Below, in pieces: positions 1-7,193 of a stretch of 64,000 nt of DNA. The stretch is from contig JBGAHT010000002.1 of NCBI GenBank assembly GCA_044226035.1, positions 11,048 to 75,047 on the forward strand, given 5' to 3'. Position 1 is the first letter of the stretch; every line of letters starts with the position of its first letter. This DNA is from Pseudoluteimonas sp044226035 (GTDB lineage Bacteria; Pseudomonadota; Gammaproteobacteria; Xanthomonadales; Xanthomonadaceae). The translations under genes were made by a program, and so were the position numbers. The notes beneath the pieces are model-generated. The model saw nothing but the letters and a program-made list of their open reading frames with translations. It was not told where the DNA came from and did no database searches.

Positions 1-828
1 CGGGCCGCCGTTGCCGACGAACAGGCGCACGGTCTGGCCGGTGTTCGCCTTCAGCGCGTTGTCGCCGGTCAGCGCGCCTTCGCGGCCGTTGAACAGCACG
101 TAGGTCGGGTGTTCCTCGATCGCCTTGTCCATGTCGAAGGGCTGGTGGCCCTTTTCGCGGTACTTGCCGGTCGTGTAGAAATCGCCCTGCATCACGTAGT
201 ACTCGTGGTCGACCGGCGGCAGCCCGCCCGGCGGTTCGACCAGGATCAGGCCGTACATGCCGTTGGCGATGTGCATGCCCACCGGCGCGGTCGCGCAGTG
301 GTAGACGAACAGGCCGGCGTTGAGCGCCTTGAAGGTGAAGCGCGACACGTGGCCGGGCGCGGTGAAGCTGGAGGCCGCGCCGCCGCCGGGGCCGGTGACG
401 CCGTGCAGGTCGATGTTGTGCGGCATCTTGCTGTCGGGCATGTTGCGCAGGTGGAACACCACGGTGTCGCCCTGGCGCACGCGGATGAACTTGCCGGGCA
501 CGTGGCCGCCGAAGGTCCAGAAGGTGTAGGTGACGCCTTCGGAGATCGGCATTTCCTTCTCGACCACGTCGAGTTCGACGACGACCTTCGCCGGGTAGTT
601 GCGGTTCACCGGCGGCGGCACGTTCGGCGGGTCGGTGAGCACGGCTTCGATTTCCTTGCCCTGCGGTGGGCCGAAATCGCCCTTGAGCGATCCGCCGGTG
701 TCGGCGGTGGCCGCGTGCGTGGCGTTCGCGTCGGGGGCGGGATCGGCCTTGCGGCATCCGGCGATGGCGAAGGTCGCCAGCGCGGCGACGATGCACCATG
801 CGAAACGGTGACGATGGTTGGCGTTCAT
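1..828 (-). CDS. nirK: Copper nitrite reductase, AniA-type lipoprotein (3'-truncated by window edge)
   Basis: Reduces nitrite to nitric oxide in denitrification, probably anchored to a membrane facing the periplasm. The first 276 residues are visible. A lipoprotein signal ends in the lipobox AIAGC (Cys25), followed by an Ala/Asp-rich linker and the first cupredoxin domain. The copper ligands are present with family spacing: type 1 His137, Cys178, His186, Met191; type 2 His142 and His177; the active-site Asp is Asp140. The short Cys-x7-His loop and the segment around MHIANGMYG resemble Neisseria AniA (class II NirK). The second domain, with the last type 2 His, lies beyond the window. An AGGAAG ribosome site precedes the start. 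The gene lies 13 bp downstream of a tiny lipoprotein gene and is probably co-transcribed with it from an FNR-box promoter. I read this gene directly from the sequence because it has no stop inside the window. Confidence 0.95.
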   Translation of the reverse strand, partial: MNANHRHRFAWCIVAALATFAIAGCRKADPAPDANATHAATADTGGSLKGDFGPPQGKEIEAVLTDPPNVPPPVNRNYPAKVVVELDVVEKEMPISEGVTYTFWTFGGHVPGKFIRVRQGDTVVFHLRNMPDSKMPHNIDLHGVTGPGGGAASSFTAPGHVSRFTFKALNAGLFVYHCATAPVGMHIANGMYGLILVEPPGGLPPVDHEYYVMQGDFYTTGKYREKGHQPFDMDKAIEEHPTYVLFNGREGALTGDNALKANTGQTVRLFVGNGGP

Positions 829-841
829 GCGCGCTTCCTGG

Positions 842-982
842 TCAGAACGGGATGGAGGCCTGCGCCGGCGCCTGCGCCGGGGCGGGTTGCACGGTCGCAT
901 CCGCGGCGGCGCTTGCGCAACCGGCGAGGACGAGGGCGAACAGGGCGCCGATCAGGCAGGCGCGTGGATCGATGGCTTTCAT
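842..982 (-). CDS. 46-aa predicted lipoprotein upstream of nirK
   Basis: Unrecognised small protein, predicted to be secreted and lipid-anchored. It starts MKAIDPRACL, has a hydrophobic stretch ending in the lipobox VLAGC (Cys22), then a short Ala/Pro/Gln-rich tail ending SIPF. The mature part is only about 25 residues, so an enzymatic role is unlikely; an anchoring, maturation or spacer role is conceivable. It is the first gene after the FNR-type palindrome at 1063-1076, and nirK starts 13 bp after its stop, so the two are probably one transcript. Support: correct lipobox geometry, operon-like spacing and the regulatory site in front. Against: very short, with no family I recognise. Confidence 0.6.
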   Translation of the reverse strand: MKAIDPRACLIGALFALVLAGCASAAADATVQPAPAQAPAQASIPF

Positions 983-1062
983 GTCGATGGTCCGCATTTC
1001 AATGGTCCGGTGTCGGGTTCGTGTGGTCGCGCGCAGTCTGTGCCCGCGGCGAACGCGGGCGC

Positions 1063-1076
1063 TTGACCTGCGTCAA
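1063..1076 (-). promoter_or_regulatory. FNR/ANR box for the lipoprotein-nirK unit
   Basis: Perfect palindrome TTGAC-N4-GTCAA, matching the FNR-family consensus. It lies 81 bp upstream of the lipoprotein start. If bound at -41.5, transcription would start near 1028, with a hexamer CAGACT at -12 to -7 and a leader of about 46 nt. Its centre is exactly 50 bp from that of the second box at 1113-1126, which faces the divergent porin gene. Confidence 0.75.
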
Positions 1077-1112
1077 CCCGGCGCGAGGGCGCGCGCGCTT
1101 CCGCGAAGGCGG

Positions 1113-1126
1113 TTGATCCAGGTCAA
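1113..1126 (+). promoter_or_regulatory. FNR/ANR box for the porin unit
   Basis: TTGAT-N4-GTCAA palindrome, 56 bp upstream of the porin start codon. Placed at -41.5 it predicts a transcript start near 1161 and a 22-nt leader that holds the ACGAGG ribosome site. The -10 region is poor (GAGGCT), as expected for an activator-dependent promoter. Confidence 0.7.
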
Positions 1127-1182
1127 GACGGGCCCGGGGCGCGTGGCCGAGGCTGCGCGCACTCCCCCACGAGGCCGCGCCC

Positions 1183-2394
1183 ATGCCGCACCGCAACCGC
1201 CTGCCATCGCTGTTCGCCGCGCTGCTGGCGGCGGCCCCCGCCTGCGCCGCGGCGGCCGATCCGGCGCCGGGCCTGCACCTGGAATGGAACGCGCGCCTGC
1301 GCCTGGAAACGGTCGACGACGACGCGTTCGCCCGCAGCGCGGATGCCACCACGCTGCGCCTGCGCGCAGGCCTGCGCTGGCACGCGGCCTCGGGCTTCGA
1401 CGCCCTGCTCGAAGGCGAGGGCATCGCCGCCGCCGGCGACTACAACAGCGGCGCGAACGGCCGCACCGACCTGCCGGCGATCGTCGATCCGCGCGGGGCC
1501 GAACTCGACCAGGCCTGGATCGGCTGGCGGAACAAGGCCTTCGGCATCGCCGCGGGGCGGCAACGATTGCAGTTCGACAACCAGCGCTGGATCGGCAACA
1601 GCGGCTGGCGCCAGAACGAACAGACCTTCGACGCGCTGGCGCTGGACGTCGCGCCGCGCGCGGACATCGCCCTGCGCTACGCCTACCTCGACCGCGTGCA
1701 CCGGGTCAACGGCGACGACGCGATCGATCCGCTCGCGCGCGAACGCGCGCTGTCCGACCACCTGCTCAACGCCGCGTGGAAACACGGCAAGCAGCAACTC
1801 GTCGGCTACGGCTACCTGCACGAGGACCGCGACGTCGCCGCGGCATCGAGCGCGACCTGGGGCCTGCGCTGGACCGGATCGCACCCCATCGGCGACACCG
1901 GCTTCGGCTGGACGCTGGAAACCGCGCGCCAGCGCGATTACGCCAACGCCCCGGTTTCCTTCTCGCACGCCTACTGGCTGGCCGAACCGTCGCTCGGCGT
2001 GCGCGGCGTGACCGCGCGCCTGGGCTGGGAACACCTCGGCGGCGACGGCACGCACGCACTGCAGGCGCCGCTGGGCACGCTGCATGCCTTCGACGGCTGG
2101 GCCGACAAGTTCCTGGTCACGCCGGCCAATGGCCTCGACGACCGCTATCTCGGGCTGGGCGCGGCGTTCTGGCGCGAACGCGCCGGCGCGCGCGCCACCT
2201 GGCAATTCGCCTGGCACGACTACCGCGCCGACCACGGCGGCGCGCATTACGGGCGCGAATGGGACGCGTCGCTGGGCGTGCCGCTGGCGAAGGGCTTGAA
2301 CGCGACGCTCAAGTACGCCGACTACCGCGCCGACGCCTTCGCCGCCGACACCCGCAAGCTGTGGCTGCAGCTGGAATACAGCGGCAGCCGTTGA
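1183..2394 (+). CDS. Outer-membrane beta-barrel porin, alginate-export-like
   Basis: Predicted outer-membrane channel of 403 residues. It begins with a signal peptide (hydrophobic stretch, then cleavage around Ala-Ala-Ala-Asp near residue 27) and continues with alternating polar/aromatic strands typical of 16- to 18-stranded porins. The C terminus (LWLQLEYSGSR) lacks the classical terminal Phe. The pattern resembles the alginate-export / long-chain porin superfamily; the substrate is unknown. It is divergent from nirK behind its own FNR box and heads a short run with the DUF2249 and Cys-rich proteins. An inferred role is passage of an anion or small solute during nitrite respiration; this rests on context alone. 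Confidence 0.75.
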   Translation: MPHRNRLPSLFAALLAAAPACAAAADPAPGLHLEWNARLRLETVDDDAFARSADATTLRLRAGLRWHAASGFDALLEGEGIAAAGDYNSGANGRTDLPAIVDPRGAELDQAWIGWRNKAFGIAAGRQRLQFDNQRWIGNSGWRQNEQTFDALALDVAPRADIALRYAYLDRVHRVNGDDAIDPLARERALSDHLLNAAWKHGKQQLVGYGYLHEDRDVAAASSATWGLRWTGSHPIGDTGFGWTLETARQRDYANAPVSFSHAYWLAEPSLGVRGVTARLGWEHLGGDGTHALQAPLGTLHAFDGWADKFLVTPANGLDDRYLGLGAAFWRERAGARATWQFAWHDYRADHGGAHYGREWDASLGVPLAKGLNATLKYADYRADAFAADTRKLWLQLEYSGSR

Positions 2395-2416
2395 TCCCGC
2401 CACCAGGAACCGACCG

Positions 2417-2716
2417 ATGATCCTTCCAGAATCCGCCACGACCATCACGCACCCGTTCGATGCCCGCGGCATCGGCAGGCGCTTCCGCCATGCCGCGATC
2501 TTCGGCGCGCTGGACGCGCTGCAGCCGGGCGAGGCGATGCGCTTCGTCAACGACCACGATCCGTTGCCGTTGCTGGCGCAGTTGCGCGAACGTTACGGCG
2601 ATGCGATCGACATCGTCTACCGGCAACGCACGCCCGAAGGCGTGGTGATCGACTTCGCCATCGTCGCCAGCCCCGGGAACGCGGGTGGCCACGACTGCTG
2701 CGGCGGTTGCGGCTGA
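2417..2716 (+). CDS. DUF2249-family protein
   Basis: 99-residue cytoplasmic protein. The N-terminal half contains the DUF2249 signature region (DARGIGRRFRHAAIFGALDAL, then PGEAMRFVNDHDPLPLL), a compact TusA-like fold often found in nitrogen-oxide and respiratory gene clusters. It ends in a Cys-rich tail, GGHDCCGGCG, that could bind a metal or carry sulfur. It starts 22 bp after the porin stop with an AGGAA ribosome site. The biochemical function is not established; the clustering with nirK, hemN and Fnr suggests a role under low oxygen. Confidence 0.8.
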   Translation: MILPESATTITHPFDARGIGRRFRHAAIFGALDALQPGEAMRFVNDHDPLPLLAQLRERYGDAIDIVYRQRTPEGVVIDFAIVASPGNAGGHDCCGGCG

Positions 2717-2723
2717 AAACGGC

Positions 2724-2984
2724 ATGGCCGCGGACGAGGTCGAGCGCATCCGCGGCTGGCGCTGCATCGGCTGCGGCAAGGTCGATGCGCCGCGGCCGTG
2801 CGTGGGCGTGTGCCAGGACCGCAAGGTCGAACTGGTCGATGCCGCCGAATACGACGCGTTGCTGGCGCGCACGCGCGAACTGGAAGCGGCGCTGGCGCTG
2901 ATCGCGCGGGTCACGCCGCGCGAGGACGCGTTGCCGGCGTCGTGGCGGGCGTTGCAGGCGCGGGCGCGGGCCGTGCTCGGCTGA
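2724..2984 (+). CDS. Small Cys-rich protein of unknown function
   Basis: 86 residues from the ATG at 2724; a GTG at 2685 would extend it over the end of the DUF2249 gene and looks less likely. The N-terminal third carries four cysteines in the pattern CIGCG...CVGVC, suggesting a zinc ribbon or rubredoxin-like knuckle, followed by a Glu/Ala-rich helix that could form a coiled coil. I do not recognise a characterised family. It lies 7 bp after the DUF2249 gene, so the two are probably co-expressed. Its stop codon directly abuts the stop of the convergent PLP-enzyme gene, leaving no room for a conventional terminator. Confidence 0.75.
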   Translation: MAADEVERIRGWRCIGCGKVDAPRPCVGVCQDRKVELVDAAEYDALLARTRELEAALALIARVTPREDALPASWRALQARARAVLG

Positions 2985-4082
2985 TCAGTCCCGCAGCCGC
3001 GCCGATAGCCGCGCGCGGCCGGGTTCCGGGTCGATGCCGTGGTTCGCGAGCCAGTCGCGGTCGAACAGCGTTTCCGCGTAGCGTTCGCCGCGGTCGCAGA
3101 GCAGGGTGGCGATGCTGCCGGTTTCGCCGCGCGCGCGCATCGCCGACGCCAGTTCGAGGCAGGCGACGAAGTTGGTGCCGGAGGAACCGCCGTAGCGGCG
3201 GCCGAACCGTTCCTCCAGCAGCCAGGTCGCGGCGATCGAATCCGCGTCCTCGACCTCGACCACCGCGTCGACCACGTCGAACAGGAAACCCGGTTCCACC
3301 TTCGCCCGGCCGATGCCCTCGATCAACGTCGGCCGGCTCGCGCTCGCGGCCGGGTCGCGGCTGCGCCAGCCCTGCGCGAAGCCGCCGCCGGCCGGTTCGG
3401 CCACGCACAGGCGCGTGTCCAGCCCGCGATAGCGCAGGTAGCGGCCGATGGTCGCGGAGGTGCCGCCGGTGCCCGCGCCGCACACGATCCACGCCGGTTG
3501 CGGATGCGGCTCGCGTTCGAGCTGGCCGAGGATCGATTCGGCGATGTTGTTGTTGCCGCGCCAGTCGGTGGCGCGTTCGGCCAGGCCGAACTGGTCGAGG
3601 AAACAGGCGCCGTCGGCGGCGATGGCGCGCGCATGCGCCTGCGTGCACACGCCGGCGCCGGTGAGTTCGCAGCGGCCGCCGAGCGCGCGCACCGCCTCGA
3701 TCTTCGCCGGCGCGGTGCAATCGGGCATCACCGCCACGAACGGCAACCCGAGCAGGCGCGCGAACCAGGCCTCGGAGATCGCGGTGCTGCCGGAGGACGC
3801 ATCCACCACCGTTTGCCCTTCGCGCAGGCGGCCGTTGCACAACGCGTACAGGAACAGCGAGCGCGCGAGCCGGTGCTTGAGGCTGCCGGTCGGGTGCGCG
3901 GCCTCGTCCTTGAAGTAGAAATCGATGCCGGCGAACGCCGGAAAGCGCATGTGCAGCAGGTGGGTGTCGGCCGAGCGCGCGGCCTCGCGGCGCAGGCAGT
4001 CGATCGCCGCGGCCGACCAGGCGCGCTCGTCGCCGGCGCGCGGCGATGCGGAATTGCGCGGTGCGGGCGCGTGCAGGGCCAT
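2985..4082 (-). CDS. PLP-dependent cysteine synthase-family enzyme (Cds1-like)
   Basis: 365-residue fold-type II PLP enzyme of the cysteine synthase / cystathionine beta-synthase family. The PLP lysine is Lys69 in PTGSLKHRLA, followed by the substrate-loop SSGSTAISEAW and the glycine-rich phosphate loop CGAGTGGTSATIG. The lengthened N terminus and the motif around SSGTNF resemble L-cysteine desulfhydrase Cds1 (H2S plus pyruvate from cysteine) more than CysK or CysM. The direction of the reaction in vivo is inferred. The ATG at 4082 is chosen because the protein aligns from there and an FNR box lies 35 bp upstream, overlapping the fnr stop codon. With that box at -41.5 the message would be leaderless. 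Expression under anoxia could supply sulfide or limit cysteine. Confidence 0.8.
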   Translation of the reverse strand: MALHAPAPRNSASPRAGDERAWSAAAIDCLRREAARSADTHLLHMRFPAFAGIDFYFKDEAAHPTGSLKHRLARSLFLYALCNGRLREGQTVVDASSGSTAISEAWFARLLGLPFVAVMPDCTAPAKIEAVRALGGRCELTGAGVCTQAHARAIAADGACFLDQFGLAERATDWRGNNNIAESILGQLEREPHPQPAWIVCGAGTGGTSATIGRYLRYRGLDTRLCVAEPAGGGFAQGWRSRDPAASASRPTLIEGIGRAKVEPGFLFDVVDAVVEVEDADSIAATWLLEERFGRRYGGSSGTNFVACLELASAMRARGETGSIATLLCDRGERYAETLFDRDWLANHGIDPEPGRARLSARLRD

Positions 4083-4116
4083 GCCGCGATTGTCGGTTGC
4101 GCGCGGACGCGGCGCC

Positions 4117-4130
4117 TTGACCCAGGTCAG
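4117..4130 (-). promoter_or_regulatory. FNR/ANR box before the PLP enzyme, overlapping the fnr stop codon
   Basis: On the minus strand CTGAC-N4-GTCAA, one mismatch from the palindrome. The TGA inside CTGAC is the fnr stop codon. The centre is 41.5 bp from the A of the downstream ATG (4082), and GACAAT sits exactly at -12 to -7 of that predicted start. Confidence 0.65.
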
Positions 4131-4888
4131 CCGCGCGGCGACGGCGCCAGCGCCTCGAGCGCATCGCGGTCGAGCAGTTCCAGTTCGCGCCGGTCGACCC
4201 GCAACAGGCCGTCGTCCTGGAAGCGCTTGAGCACCCGGCTCACGGTTTCCGGCGCCAGCCGCAGGTAGTTGGCGATGTCGGTGCGCGGCATGGTCAGCTG
4301 GAAGCGGCGCGGGGAGAACCCGCGCGCGGCCAGCCGGCGCGAAACCCCGATCAGGAACGCCGCCATGCGCTGGTCCGCCGACCAGTCGCCGGCGAGCAGC
4401 GCGGCGCGGCCGATGTCGCGGCTGAGCAGGCGGAACAGCTGGCGTTGCAGGCCGGGCACGCGGGTGGCGAGCACCGAGATCTTGGGGAACGAGAAGCGGC
4501 ACAGCATCACCGTGTCCAGCGCCACCGCGTCGCAGGGATAGCGCTCGCCGTCGATCGCGTCGAGGCCGATCACCTCGCCCGGCAGGTGGAAGCCGAGCAC
4601 GTGCTCGCGCCGGTCGCGGTCGATGGTGCGGGTCTTGACCGTGCCGGCGCGGACCGCGGCGATCGCCTCGAAGCGGTCGCCTTCGCGGAAGATGCATTCG
4701 CCCGAATGGAACGGGCCGACGTGTTCGACCAGCACGTGCAGTTCGCCGAGCGAGGCCTTGTCCATGCCCGCGTCCAGGCACGCCTGCGAGAACGCGCAGG
4801 TGGAGCAGAAGCGCAGTTCGTCGCCGTCGTCGGCCAGCGTGCTCGCGTCCTGGCGCGGGAACGCGATGGCTTCGACGGCCCGGTTCAT
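4127..4888 (-). CDS. fnr: Fnr/Anr-type oxygen-sensing transcription regulator
   Basis: 253-residue Crp/Fnr-family activator. The N-terminal cluster Cys28-x2-Cys31-x5-Cys37 and Cys130 reproduce the spacing of E. coli FNR Cys20/23/29/122 exactly, so an oxygen-labile [4Fe-4S] sensor is expected. A cAMP-receptor-type beta-barrel (about residues 50-150), a dimerisation helix and a C-terminal helix-turn-helix follow; the recognition helix carries ETVSRVLKRF, matching the ExxSR motif that reads TTGAT/C half-sites. It starts 8 bp after hemN and is probably co-transcribed with it from the box at 6333-6346, giving autoregulation through hemN. Likely targets in this window are the four palindromes at 1063, 1113, 4117 and 6333. 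Confidence 0.95.
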   Translation of the reverse strand: MNRAVEAIAFPRQDASTLADDGDELRFCSTCAFSQACLDAGMDKASLGELHVLVEHVGPFHSGECIFREGDRFEAIAAVRAGTVKTRTIDRDRREHVLGFHLPGEVIGLDAIDGERYPCDAVALDTVMLCRFSFPKISVLATRVPGLQRQLFRLLSRDIGRAALLAGDWSADQRMAAFLIGVSRRLAARGFSPRRFQLTMPRTDIANYLRLAPETVSRVLKRFQDDGLLRVDRRELELLDRDALEALAPSPRG

Positions 4889-4896
4889 GCCGGCGC

Positions 4897-6297
4897 TCAG
4901 ACCGTGCGCGAGAAGCGCGGCGTTTCGGCGCTGGACGGCGGTTCGAGGTAGCGGTCGAAGCACATCGCGACGTTGCGCAGCAGCAGCCGCCCGCGCGCCG
5001 TCACCACGATCCGCTCCGCCTCCACCCGCACCAGCCCGTCCTCGGCCAGCGGCGCGAGGCGGTCCAGCGCGGTCGCGAAGTAGCCGGCGAAATCGATCGC
5101 GTAGCGGCGTTCGAGCGCCGCCACCGGGATTTCGCCCTGGCACATCAGCGACTGGATCAGGTCCGCGCGCAGCTGGTCGTCCTCGTCCAGGCGCATGCCG
5201 CGGAACACCGGCAGGCGGCCGTCGTCGAGCGCGGCCTGCCAGCTCGGCAGGTCGCGCGGGTTCTGGCTGAAGCTGTCGCCGATGTGGCTGATCGCGCTGA
5301 CCCCGAGCCCGACCAGGTCGCTGTCGGCGTGGGTGGTGTAGCCCATGAAGTTGCGATGCAGGCCGCCGCGCGCCTGCGCCAGCGCCAGTTCGTCGTCGGG
5401 CAGGGCGAAATGGTCCATGCCGATGTAGAGGTAGCCGGCGGCGGTGAGCTTCTCGATGGCGAGCTGCAGCAGGGCCAGCCGGGTTTCGGCGCTGGGCAGC
5501 AGGCTGGCGTCGAGCTGCTTCTGCGGCTTGAACAGGTGCGGCAGGTGCGCGTAGCCGTACACCGCCACGCGGTCGGGACGCATGTCCGCGACGATGTCCA
5601 GCGTGCGCGCGAAGCCTTCGACGGCCTGGTTCGGCAGGCCGTAGATCAGGTCGACGTTGACCGAGCGGAAGCCGTGCGCGCGGCAGGCATCGACCACCGC
5701 GCGGGTCTGTTCCACCGACTGGATGCGGTTGACCGCTTCCTGCACCGCCGGGTCGAAGTCCTGCACGCCGAAGCTGGCGCGGTTGAAGCCGGCTTGCGCC
5801 AGTTCGCCGATGTCGCCGGCGTCGACGAAGCGCGGGTCGAGTTCGATCGAGACGTCGCGGTCGGCCGCGTTGGAAAAACGGAACTGGCTGCGCAGCGCGT
5901 CCACGGTTTCCTGCAGTTGCGCCGGCGACAGGAAGTTGGGCGTGCCGCCGCCGAAATGCAGCTGGATCACCTCGCGGTCGCGGTCGAACAATTGCGCGGC
6001 CAGCGCGATCTCGCGGTACAGCCGCACCAGGTAGGCGTCGCCGCGCGCCTTGTCGCGGGTGATGATGCGGTTGCAGCCGCAATAGAAGCACGGGCTTTCG
6101 CAGAATGGCACGTGCACGTACAGCGACAGCCGGCGCGGGATCGGGTCGCCGTTGCTGGCCTCGGCGGCCCGGCGCAATTCGCCCTCGCCGAAGCCGGCGT
6201 TGAACTGCGGCGCGGTCGGGTACGAGGTGTAGCGCGGCCCCGGCTGGTCGTAACGACGCAGCAGGTCGGCGCTGAATGCGATGGATTGCGGCTCCAT
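4897..6297 (-). CDS. hemN: Oxygen-independent coproporphyrinogen III oxidase
   Basis: Radical-SAM enzyme of anaerobic haem synthesis, converting coproporphyrinogen III to protoporphyrinogen IX. 466 residues, typical of true HemN. The 4Fe-4S/SAM motif is Cys66-x3-Cys70-x2-Cys73 with Cys75 following (CESPCFYCGC). The N-terminal arm with RYTSYPTAPQF and the downstream HFGGGTPNF and ELDPR segments are HemN-specific. Only two coding genes, hemN and fnr, appear to share this transcript, driven by the FNR box at 6333-6346. No Shine-Dalgarno is evident before the ATG, consistent with the predicted transcript start one base upstream. It allows haem production for respiratory cytochromes when oxygen is absent. 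Confidence 0.95.
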   Translation of the reverse strand: MEPQSIAFSADLLRRYDQPGPRYTSYPTAPQFNAGFGEGELRRAAEASNGDPIPRRLSLYVHVPFCESPCFYCGCNRIITRDKARGDAYLVRLYREIALAAQLFDRDREVIQLHFGGGTPNFLSPAQLQETVDALRSQFRFSNAADRDVSIELDPRFVDAGDIGELAQAGFNRASFGVQDFDPAVQEAVNRIQSVEQTRAVVDACRAHGFRSVNVDLIYGLPNQAVEGFARTLDIVADMRPDRVAVYGYAHLPHLFKPQKQLDASLLPSAETRLALLQLAIEKLTAAGYLYIGMDHFALPDDELALAQARGGLHRNFMGYTTHADSDLVGLGVSAISHIGDSFSQNPRDLPSWQAALDDGRLPVFRGMRLDEDDQLRADLIQSLMCQGEIPVAALERRYAIDFAGYFATALDRLAPLAEDGLVRVEAERIVVTARGRLLLRNVAMCFDRYLEPPSSAETPRFSRTV

Positions 6298-6332
6298 GCC
6301 CGGTACCCTAGACGGCGGTTGCCGCCCGGGCC

Positions 6333-6346
6333 TTGACCTGGATCAA
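6333..6346 (-). promoter_or_regulatory. FNR/ANR box before hemN, overlapping the DUF72 stop codon
   Basis: Palindrome TTGAT-N4-GTCAA on the minus strand. The TGA in its first half-site is the stop codon of the DUF72 gene. Centred at -41.5 it predicts a transcript start at 6298, one base before the hemN ATG, with TAGGGT at -12 to -7. Confidence 0.75.
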
Positions 6347-7185
6347 ACCGGCGCGGCTTCGCGCCTGCCGCCGAGCCGCCCGATCAGCGCCATCGCCGCG
6401 GCCGGATTGCGCTCCTTGGCGGCGCCGATGAAGTAGACGAAGACCTCGCGTGGCGATGCCGGTATCGCGCCGGTTTCGATCCGCGGCAGGTCGTCCGGCG
6501 CATCGCCCGCGGCCCAGCGCCGCGCGCGCCCGGCCCAGGCGTCGAGTTCGCTGGCGGGATAACCGCTGGCGATGGCGCTGCGGCTGCGCATCAACCGCGC
6601 ATACACGAACGGCGCGGTGACGTCGGCGAACGAGGGATGGTCCGGCGAATCGGTATGGACGGTCGCGAAGCCGTGCCGGCGCGCCAGCCCGATGAAGCCG
6701 GCATCGACGAACGCGGGATCGCGCACGTCCAGCACGTGGCGCAATGCGCGGCCGTTCGCGGTTTCCGGCAGCAGCGCGCAGAAGGCTTCGAACGCATCGC
6801 GTTGCAGTTCGATGCCGGCGTCGAACTGCCAGACCAGCGGCCCGAGCTTGTCGCCGAGTCCGGCGATGCCGCCGACGAAATCCTCGACCTGCGGCCCGGT
6901 CTTCGCCAGCGACTTCGCCTGCATGATCCGCATCGGCGCCTTGGCCGAGAACACGAAGCCGTCCGGCGTTTCGTCGCGCCACTTGGCATAGGTCGCGGGT
7001 TTCTGCGTGCCGTAGTAGGTGCCGTTGATTTCGATGCTGCTGACGCGGCGGCTGGCGTATTCCAGCTCGCGCCGTTGCACCAGGCCCTTCGGGTAGAAGT
7101 TGTCGCGCCAGGGCGCGTAGGTCCAGCCGCCGATGCCGACGCGGATGCCGTCGACCGGGCCGGGCGCGTCGCCGGAAAGTTCCAT
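6343..7185 (-). CDS. DUF72 (YecE-like) family protein
   Basis: 280 residues, a TIM-barrel family of unknown biochemical role. Hallmarks are the opening VGIGGWTYAPWRDNFYP, the SSIEINGTYYG strand, the FSAKAP segment, and the late HTDSPDHPSFADVTAPFVYARL region. It starts 8 bp after tpm, so the two are likely translated from one message. The stop codon lies inside the hemN FNR box. The ATG at 7185 is taken because it opens just before the conserved first strand. Confidence 0.9.
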   Translation of the reverse strand: MELSGDAPGPVDGIRVGIGGWTYAPWRDNFYPKGLVQRRELEYASRRVSSIEINGTYYGTQKPATYAKWRDETPDGFVFSAKAPMRIMQAKSLAKTGPQVEDFVGGIAGLGDKLGPLVWQFDAGIELQRDAFEAFCALLPETANGRALRHVLDVRDPAFVDAGFIGLARRHGFATVHTDSPDHPSFADVTAPFVYARLMRSRSAIASGYPASELDAWAGRARRWAAGDAPDDLPRIETGAIPASPREVFVYFIGAAKERNPAAAMALIGRLGGRREAAPV

Positions 7186-7193
7186 TCGCGGCG

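Noticed and set aside
109..1116. Long open frame on the plus strand opposite nirK
   Set aside because: It is the complement of nirK and the regulatory region; its His/Val/Arg/Ala-rich translation is a GC-skew shadow.
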